Source: an actinobacterium SCGC AAA015-D07
Lineage (GTDB): Bacteria > Actinomycetota > Acidimicrobiia > Actinomarinales > Actinomarinaceae
Assembly: GCA_000384495.1 (NCBI GenBank)
Contig: ARQR01000009.1
Location: 1-18,992 of the forward strand
Direction: 5' to 3'
DNA: 18,992 nucleotides
Positions 13,479 through 18,992 of the stretch are shown one piece after another. Numbering within the stretch: position 1 is the stretch's first letter; each line of letters begins with the position of its first letter. The notes under the pieces are model-generated. The model saw nothing but the letters and a program-made list of their open reading frames with translations, did not search any database and was not told the origin of the DNA. A program made the position numbers and the translations under genes.

Positions 13479-15407
13479 TTAGACCTCCTCATACATTGAT
13501 TCAATTTCATCTTTATACCTTTCAGTTACAACATGTCTTTTTAATTTTAGGGATGGGGTTAGCTCTCCACTACTGTCAGTCCACTCATTAGAAAGTAACG
13601 TAAACTTCTTAATTTGTTGTACGTTTGCTACTTTGCTGTTTGATTTATCAACGTGTGCTTGAATTTCAGCAAGAACTTTTTCATTTTTAGACATACTCTC
13701 AATGTCATACTCAATATTGTTTTCATTAGCCCATTTTTCAGCACCACCATCGCCATCTAAAACAATTAATGCACTAAGAAATTTTTTTCCATCGCCAACC
13801 ATACAAATTTGACCAATTAAATCGTGTGTTTTTATTAAGTTTTCTAACTCAACTGGTGCTATATTTTTTCCACCGGAAGTAATAATTATTTCTTTCTTTC
13901 TTCCAATTATTTTTGCAAAGCCATTTTCATCAATTTCAGCTAAATCGCCTGTGTGTAGCCATCCATCTTCATCAAATGTTGCTTTTGTTTCTTCTTCTGC
14001 TTTGTAATATCCCTTTGCTACATGTTTTCCTCTAATGCACAGCTCACCATCGTCCAACACTTTTATCTCAGTTCCCATAATTGGCATCCCTACTTTTCCA
14101 ATTGGATTCATCACTTCTGGAACTGGTAGGTTATTAGATTTTAATAAACTATTAAAGTAGCCATTTGCAAAGCTAGGTACACAGAAAGTGGCTGGGCCAG
14201 TATCTTCAGTCATCCCATAAACTTCAGCTACATCAATATGAATTGCATGAAACCATTTTTGAACATCAGGGTTCATTGGTGCAGCTGCTGTAATAAAAAC
14301 TTCAGAATTATCTAATCCAAGACCAACTTTAAATGATCTTTCAAACACAAGTTTATTGAATATAGCATCTTTAATTCTCACACCAAGTGGTGGGGTTTCC
14401 CCTCTTTGTTCATATTCAACCCTCTCTAAACCATTATCAATTGCTTTTAGTGCAAGGTCTTTTTTATCTGACTCATTAATCTTATTTATTAATCCAGATT
14501 GAAATCTCTCCCAAACTCTAGGTACTGCAAAAAATAATGTTGGCTTTATAGTTGGTAAAGCAGTAGCCATATCTTCTAAAACAGGTACTGGGAATAACTG
14601 TCCTTTTCTAAAAATTGATTGATAATGATCTGTCAATCTTGCAGCAATATGGGCCATTGGCAAATAGGACACGATTCTTGGGTTTGTACCTAAGCTAACA
14701 GACTGCTCTATTAAGCTCTGAAGTGTGAATAAGACATTTTCATGAGTCAACATAACTCCTTTTGGATTTCCAGTTGTACCAGATGTAAATATTAGGCAAG
14801 CAAGAGAATCAGAATTTACAGAATTTATCCTATTTTCTAATTCTGATTTGTCGTTACTATTTATTTCTTTTCCTTTGCTTATCAAATCCTCATAGCTAAG
14901 TACGTAATCTAAATCTTTATATTGTTCAAAGTCCTCAATCATTATTATGTATTGCATATCTGGACAATTTTCTTTTGCTTTATTGACTTCTTCAAAAAGT
15001 TCAGCATCTCCAACAAATGCAACTTTAGCTTCTAAAAGATTTGAAATATATTCAATCTGTCCAGATTTTAATTGTTTATAAATCGTTGAAGGTACAGCTC
15101 CGGCGTGCATAATTCCAAGATCACAAATAAAATGTTCCTTAACATTGTTTGCAACAATAAATGCATTATCTTCTGCTTGAAGCCCAATATCAATTAGACC
15201 AGAGGCTAAATTATGAACAGTCTCTCTATAAGCAGACCATGATACAGAATCCCAACCAGTATATTCTGAGTTGATTGGAGTATTCAATGCCGGATATTCA
15301 GGTACTTCCTCAGCATTATTATTGAAGTAGTCAATTATAGTTTTACCTTCAACAGTGCTCATCACTGACTTTTCTTGATTCTTTAAAAATTCTTGTATTT
15401 TGCTCAT
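13479..15407 (-). CDS. Long-chain acyl-CoA synthetase (AMP-forming)
   Basis: Activates fatty acids to acyl-CoA via an acyl-adenylate. The 642-aa protein has the P-loop-like LIFTSGTTGNPKGVMLTHEN, the adenine-binding AAAPMNPDVQKWFHAI and VYGMTEDTGPATF, the hinge DEDGWLHTGDLAEID and the C-terminal GRKKEIIITSGGKNIAPVELEN, with an ending GELTPSLKLKRHVV typical of bacterial FACL15/long-chain ligases. It opens the operon whose next genes are the SDR and an acyl-CoA dehydrogenase. The ATG at 15407 has AGGA 5 nt upstream, a more conventional ribosome site than those of the leaderless genes. It might also charge hydroxy acids, but the sequence gives no direct sign of that. Confidence 0.92.
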   Translation of the reverse strand: MSKIQEFLKNQEKSVMSTVEGKTIIDYFNNNAEEVPEYPALNTPINSEYTGWDSVSWSAYRETVHNLASGLIDIGLQAEDNAFIVANNVKEHFICDLGIMHAGAVPSTIYKQLKSGQIEYISNLLEAKVAFVGDAELFEEVNKAKENCPDMQYIIMIEDFEQYKDLDYVLSYEDLISKGKEINSNDKSELENRINSVNSDSLACLIFTSGTTGNPKGVMLTHENVLFTLQSLIEQSVSLGTNPRIVSYLPMAHIAARLTDHYQSIFRKGQLFPVPVLEDMATALPTIKPTLFFAVPRVWERFQSGLINKINESDKKDLALKAIDNGLERVEYEQRGETPPLGVRIKDAIFNKLVFERSFKVGLGLDNSEVFITAAAPMNPDVQKWFHAIHIDVAEVYGMTEDTGPATFCVPSFANGYFNSLLKSNNLPVPEVMNPIGKVGMPIMGTEIKVLDDGELCIRGKHVAKGYYKAEEETKATFDEDGWLHTGDLAEIDENGFAKIIGRKKEIIITSGGKNIAPVELENLIKTHDLIGQICMVGDGKKFLSALIVLDGDGGAEKWANENNIEYDIESMSKNEKVLAEIQAHVDKSNSKVANVQQIKKFTLLSNEWTDSSGELTPSLKLKRHVVTERYKDEIESMYEEV

Positions 15408-15468
15408 TAAATCCTATCTTTCATGAGTTAATTTTAATGTTCAAAGTTAAAATTCTCTAATTTGAAAC

Positions 15469-16515
15469 TCAAAATTGTTGAGTTATTTTTTTCCAACCGC
15501 TATCTAAGTTATAGGAATCTAAAGCGCACATAACTTCAAGAATGTGAAATGGAACAGAAAGTTCATCTTCAGAAACTGTATTATTTTTTATGGCATCAAC
15601 CATGTTTACAACACCTAAACCTCTGTAAAAATTATTTTGACTATCAGGAGATGAATAAATTAATTCCCATTGATACAAATCTTTGTCAAAAATAAAAATT
15701 TCACCATCATAATTATTTGGATCTGCAAGTTTTAAAGACGATTCATCACCATATATCTCTAATTTTGGATCATAGGGTTTCCATATATCAAAAGTAACTT
15801 GAAAATCAATAATAATTCCTGACTTGAATTTCAATAAACCAAAATAATGAGTGTTAATATCAACATTTATTTCTCTATAATCTACCTCTGGATTTTCTAC
15901 ATTTCTTTTTTCAAAAGTTTTTTTTGAGTATCCAATTACTTCTTGAACTGGACCTAACGCTTTCACTAAAGCTGTCAGATAATATGGCCCCATGTCAAAT
16001 AAGGGACCGCCACCCTTTTTGTAATAGAATTCTGGATTTGGATGCCAACCTTCAACACCATGACTTGTAAAATTTGCTGAGCCTCCAATTATCTTTCCTA
16101 TTTTATTTGAAGATAATAATTCTTGAGATTTTCTAAAAGCGGGACCTAAAAATGTATCTGGAGCAGCGTATAAATAAACATCGTTTTCTTTCATTGTAGA
16201 AAATAATTTCTTTCCCTCATCAATCGTCAATGCGATTGGTTTTTCAGAAAAAACATGCTTTCCATTTTTAAGTGACTTGTATGATATTTCGAAATGAGAC
16301 AATGGTGGTGTTAAATTTACAACAATGTCTATCTCATCACTCAATATCAATTCATCAACTGATAATGTTTTAATGTTGTTGTCATTAGAAAATTGATCAG
16401 CTTTATTTTTATCGATGTCAGCACAGGCAGTTACTTCTATATCTTTTTTGTGTTTATTCAGTCCAATCATGTATTGATTAGAAATTGCCCCACACCCAAT
16501 AATCCCAATATTCAT
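15469..16515 (-). CDS. Gfo/Idh/MocA-family NAD(P)-dependent sugar dehydrogenase (ThuB-like)
   Basis: About 348 aa. The N-terminal Rossmann domain opens MNIGIIGCGAIS; the next parts are VVNLTPPLSHFEIS, the family hallmark EKPIALT with the active-site Lys, and the C-terminal domain with GGGPLFDMGPYYLTALVKALGPV. These enzymes oxidise a sugar hydroxyl, often at C3. I place the start at ATG 16515, because the Rossmann strand begins there and the ThuA stop ends at 16517; the frame is open upstream to 16575, but that stretch only re-reads the end of the ThuA gene. It is the last gene of the permease-permease-ThuA-dehydrogenase operon, an order shared with rhizobial thuFG(K)AB, where ThuB oxidises trehalose to the 3-keto form. 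The exact sugar is inferred. Confidence 0.88.
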   Translation of the reverse strand: MNIGIIGCGAISNQYMIGLNKHKKDIEVTACADIDKNKADQFSNDNNIKTLSVDELILSDEIDIVVNLTPPLSHFEISYKSLKNGKHVFSEKPIALTIDEGKKLFSTMKENDVYLYAAPDTFLGPAFRKSQELLSSNKIGKIIGGSANFTSHGVEGWHPNPEFYYKKGGGPLFDMGPYYLTALVKALGPVQEVIGYSKKTFEKRNVENPEVDYREINVDINTHYFGLLKFKSGIIIDFQVTFDIWKPYDPKLEIYGDESSLKLADPNNYDGEIFIFDKDLYQWELIYSSPDSQNNFYRGLGVVNMVDAIKNNTVSEDELSVPFHILEVMCALDSYNLDSGWKKITQQF

Positions 16516-16516
16516 A

Positions 16517-17185
16517 TTATTTAACAGACCAATTAATTCCTTGTACCAATAACTTAACAACGTCTTCGTTTTCAAAATCTTTCATATAGTGGCCAATAGA
16601 ACAATGAAATATCTTTCCGCTTCCCCATGTTTTTGTATAAGCTACAGGCATTTCAACTCCATCAATCCATTCATGATATTCTTTGTTAAATTTTGTTGAG
16701 GCAATGATATTAATAGAGGGGTCGATGTGGAGAAAGTACTGTTCTGAAAAAACTTTAAAATCGTTGATTCCATTTACTATTGCATGCTGTTTATCAATTA
16801 TATTTACTTCATAATCAACAAAATTGCCTGGGTGACAAACAAATTGACTGCCCACAAGAAATTGATAGTTTGTATTATCTCTAAATGCATCAGACATACC
16901 CCCATGCCAACCGGCAAGTCCAACACCAGAATGAATTGCTTCTTGTAAATTTCCAACTTTTGAATTCTTTAATTCCCAATTATCATCATCTATTTTTCCC
17001 ATTGTCCATACAGGAAGAATGACATCAAAGCTTTTGAGATAATCAAGATCACCCATAACTTCAAGATCGCTAACGATCTCACTTTCAATATCAAATTTGG
17101 TAATTTGTTCACTTATGTATTCTGAGGTTTCAATTGGCTCATGACCTTCCCAACCTCCAGAAATAAATAATGCTTTTTTTTTCAT
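16517..17185 (-). CDS. ThuA-domain protein (trehalose-utilisation family)
   Basis: A 222-aa class-I glutamine-amidotransferase-like fold protein. Typical ThuA features are ALFISGGWEGHEP near the N-terminus, LAGWHGGMSDAFRDN followed by YQFLVGSQFVCHPG, and GSGKIFHCSIGHY near the C-terminus. ThuA proteins act with Gfo/Idh dehydrogenases in metabolism of keto-sugar derivatives. The ATG at 17185 overlaps the permease stop (ATGA) and gives a protein of normal length; the longer open frame to 17296 merely re-reads the permease 3' end and has a Cys/Ser-rich, non-family N-terminus. The dehydrogenase ATG follows its stop after 1 nt, so both are translated as a coupled pair. Confidence 0.85.
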   Translation of the reverse strand: MKKKALFISGGWEGHEPIETSEYISEQITKFDIESEIVSDLEVMGDLDYLKSFDVILPVWTMGKIDDDNWELKNSKVGNLQEAIHSGVGLAGWHGGMSDAFRDNTNYQFLVGSQFVCHPGNFVDYEVNIIDKQHAIVNGINDFKVFSEQYFLHIDPSINIIASTKFNKEYHEWIDGVEMPVAYTKTWGSGKIFHCSIGHYMKDFENEDVVKLLVQGINWSVK

Positions 17186-18048
17186 CCTTTGATTGACCCA
17201 GCAGTTAAACCGCCTGTAATTTGTTTCTGAAAGAAAATGAATAAGACAGCTATTGGAGTTGCTGCAATAACAGATGCTGCAGCGATACTTCCCCATTCAT
17301 TGCTAAAGTCATCCATAAATACAATGTTTATGCCAAGAGCTACTGTGTATAAATTTGTATCCTTTAAGAAAATAGCAGCCAAAATATAGTCTGAATAAAT
17401 CCCAATAAATGAAATCACAAACAAAACAACAAGTATTGGTCTAGCTAAAGGGGCAACAATTCTAAAAAATATCTGTGAATCGGTTGCACCATCCACCTTC
17501 GCAGCCTCGTCTAATGACATTGGGATTGTATCCATAAAACCTTTTATTAACCATGAATTAAACCCGATGGAGCCTCCAAGATAAACCATTATTAATCCAA
17601 AATGGGTTCCCAAACCAATAAATGGAGCTACATCTCCAATTTGGAAAAATAATAAATATATGGCGACAAAAGCTAAAAAAGCAGGAAACATTTGAATAAG
17701 AACAAGAGTGATTAATCCAACTCTTCTTCCTTTAAATTGTAATCTTGCAAATGCAAAAGCAGCAAAAGTTCCAAGTAACACATTTAGAAATCCGGCTATG
17801 CCTGCGATCTTATAAGTATTAAACAGCCACCTGAAGTATGGAATCAAGTCACTTTCTGACAAACTTCGGTAATGTTTGAATGTAAATCCATCTGGAATTA
17901 GCTTAGAGTTAGCCAAATTTGGAAAATCTGCAAAGGAGTTTGTAAGTACAAATAAAATTGGATATAAAGAAATTGTAACGAAAACTAAACCAACAAGATG
18001 TCTCCATCCATACAACCTGAACCATTTGTACAACTTAGAGGTTTCCAT
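17182..18048 (-). CDS. ABC sugar transporter permease, MalG type
   Basis: Inner-membrane permease of 288 aa with about six hydrophobic segments; the first is HLVGLVFVTISLYPILFVLT near residues 17-36. The ATPase-docking EAA loop is present as EAAKVDGATDSQIFFRIVAPLARP, and the periplasm-facing part before it resembles MalG-type carbohydrate permeases. The C-terminus AVLFIFFQKQITGGLTAGSIKG is the standard MalG ending and supports the stop at 17182. Its ATG at 18048 lies 14 bp inside the MalF-type gene. The ThuA gene overlaps its stop. No ATPase gene intervenes between permease and ThuA. Confidence 0.93.
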   Translation of the reverse strand: METSKLYKWFRLYGWRHLVGLVFVTISLYPILFVLTNSFADFPNLANSKLIPDGFTFKHYRSLSESDLIPYFRWLFNTYKIAGIAGFLNVLLGTFAAFAFARLQFKGRRVGLITLVLIQMFPAFLAFVAIYLLFFQIGDVAPFIGLGTHFGLIMVYLGGSIGFNSWLIKGFMDTIPMSLDEAAKVDGATDSQIFFRIVAPLARPILVVLFVISFIGIYSDYILAAIFLKDTNLYTVALGINIVFMDDFSNEWGSIAAASVIAATPIAVLFIFFQKQITGGLTAGSIKG

Positions 18049-18992
18049 AAACTCTTTCCAATCTTTTTGAATATCTAAAAGATATTGCTGAAATAATTAA
18101 GACTATAAAAAATATTATTGTCGTTACGCTTGCTGCTAATCCAAATTGATATCCTCTTCCACCTGCAATAGCTAAGTCATAAGTAAATGAAATTAAGATG
18201 TCTGTATACCCAACTGCTACATCAGCACCTACAATTGGGGGTCCACCACTTGTTAAAAGAAATATTAAAGTAAAATTGTTGAAATTAAACGCAAATGCTC
18301 CAATCAATAACGGTGAAATAGATACAAGTAGTAATGGGAACGTAATTCTCCAGAATGATTGTCTTGGAGATGCTCCATCAACTTTTGCAGCTTCAAGTAA
18401 TTCTTTTGGAATTGATTGAAGAGCTCCTGTAGCAATCAAAAACATATATGGAAATCCAAGCCAGGTGTTAACCAGTAACACAGCGGCTCTAGAGCTTCCC
18501 TTAGTTCTAAACCAATTTATCGGTTCGATATTGAATAATTCATAAAGTGGCGCAAACCATTCATTTACTACTCCATAATCAGGATTTAATAAACCTTTGA
18601 AAACAATAATTGAGATAAAAGCAGGTATCGCATAAGGAAGGATATAAATAGATCTGTATATTTTTTGAAACTTTACTTTTTCATTATTTAAAGTGACTGC
18701 CAGCAAAAGACCAACAAAAAAAGCAAGTGATACTGATAGTATTGCAAACTGAAAGGTCCAAGATGTAACAATGTTTAGTGGTCCTCTAAGTCTTTGATCA
18801 TTAACTATTCTTTGATAGTTTTCACCACCAACATTGATTCTCCATCCAGGATCAATAATTTCTCCACCACAAACGAAATTTCCTCTGAAACCTAACTCAC
18901 ATGATAAATTTTTGGAATTATCAAACAAAGTATCAGTATCTACATCGTATGAGTATTTTTGCTGTGAAGACGATAGTCTTCCACTAGAAGCA
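18035..18992 (-). CDS. ABC sugar transporter permease, MalF type, 5' end beyond right edge
   Basis: The frame is open to the window edge, so the N-terminus and first membrane segment are missing; the TTG at 18928 is not a credible start. The visible part begins with a Cys-containing extracytoplasmic region (CELGFRGNFVCGG, two Cys that may pair) and GWRINVGGENYQRIV, as in MalF proteins. Then come several membrane helices and the EAA loop EAAKVDGASPRQSFWRITFPLLL. It would form a heterodimer with the MalG-type permease downstream. A substrate-binding protein gene is expected further right, outside the window. Sugar identity is inferred only from the ThuA and Gfo/Idh neighbours. Confidence 0.93.
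   Translation of the reverse strand, partial: ASSGRLSSSQQKYSYDVDTDTLFDNSKNLSCELGFRGNFVCGGEIIDPGWRINVGGENYQRIVNDQRLRGPLNIVTSWTFQFAILSVSLAFFVGLLLAVTLNNEKVKFQKIYRSIYILPYAIPAFISIIVFKGLLNPDYGVVNEWFAPLYELFNIEPINWFRTKGSSRAAVLLVNTWLGFPYMFLIATGALQSIPKELLEAAKVDGASPRQSFWRITFPLLLVSISPLLIGAFAFNFNNFTLIFLLTSGGPPIVGADVAVGYTDILISFTYDLAIAGGRGYQFGLAASVTTIIFFIVLIISAISFRYSKRLERVYGNL

Noticed and set aside
15408..15468. Possible terminator hairpin after the Gfo/Idh gene
   Set aside because: Only a short A/T stem (AAATT with AATTT) with several mismatches and no convincing T-run; too weak to call in an AT-rich gap.
16516..16575. 20-residue N-terminal extension of the Gfo/Idh/MocA protein
   Set aside because: It lies inside the ThuA coding sequence; the Rossmann strand begins directly at the ATG at 16515, 1 nt after the ThuA stop.
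17186..17296. 37-residue N-terminal extension of the ThuA protein
   Set aside because: The extension re-reads the MalG 3' end, is rich in Cys and Ser, and precedes the clear family start; the ATGA overlap at 17185 is the better start.

Overview
The window is an AT-rich (roughly one third G+C by eye), very densely coded stretch of a bacterial chromosome. No gap between genes exceeds about 61 bp, so there is no gene-free stretch of 300 bases, and I see no rRNA, tRNA, CRISPR array or insertion sequence. Gene content suggests a marine, low-GC actinobacterium such as the Acidimicrobiia/'Actinomarinales' type: many acyl-CoA dehydrogenases, a mycobacterial Rv0130-like MaoC hydratase, a PPOX/F420-type flavin protein, an MFE-2-like SDR, and promoters that look leaderless. 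This placement is inference; no marker gene fixes it.

Layout. (1) 1-2440: the 3' part of a 3-hydroxyacyl-CoA dehydrogenase (HAD) gene, a PPOX-family protein, D-aminoacyl-tRNA deacylase (dtd), a Rad52-like protein, and an inverted copy of the HAD 5' end joined to an unrelated tail. Positions 1-101 and 2187-2287 are inverted repeats with one mismatch. Joining 2440->2187 to 102->714 gives one in-frame 288-aa HAD, so this end of the window is either an assembly or amplification foldback or a real rearrangement. (2) 2443-8859: a catabolic block with an ACAD10/11-type acyl-CoA dehydrogenase, a divergent APH-type kinase, MaoC hydratase, thiolase, 4-hydroxybutyryl-CoA dehydratase (AbfD) and a quinone-oxidoreductase-like MDR protein. 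(3) 8860-11354: an NfuA-like Fe-S carrier, an ATP-grasp ligase of unknown substrate and thiamine pyrophosphokinase. (4) 11351-15407: a three-gene minus-strand operon of long-chain acyl-CoA synthetase, MFE-2-like SDR and a second acyl-CoA dehydrogenase. (5) 15469-18992: a minus-strand sugar operon entering from the right edge, with two MalF/MalG-type permeases, a ThuA-domain protein and a Gfo/Idh/MocA dehydrogenase, in the order of the rhizobial thuFG-(K)-AB trehalose operon but lacking the ATPase gene.

How it fits together. Regions 2 and 4 encode most of a beta-oxidation apparatus. AbfD turns 4-hydroxybutyryl-CoA into crotonyl-CoA, MaoC can hydrate it, HAD or the SDR can oxidise the 3-hydroxyacyl-CoA, and thiolase releases acetyl-CoA. 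The adjacent kinase plus ACAD10/11-type dehydrogenase resembles the LvaA/LvaC (levulinate) and ACAD10/11 systems, which remove a 4-hydroxyl by phosphorylation and elimination. The block may therefore hold two chemically different ways to dehydrate 4-hydroxyacyl-CoAs, one radical/Fe-S-based and one ATP-dependent. This is the most interesting functional hypothesis here. NfuA nearby could supply the AbfD cluster, though only proximity supports that.
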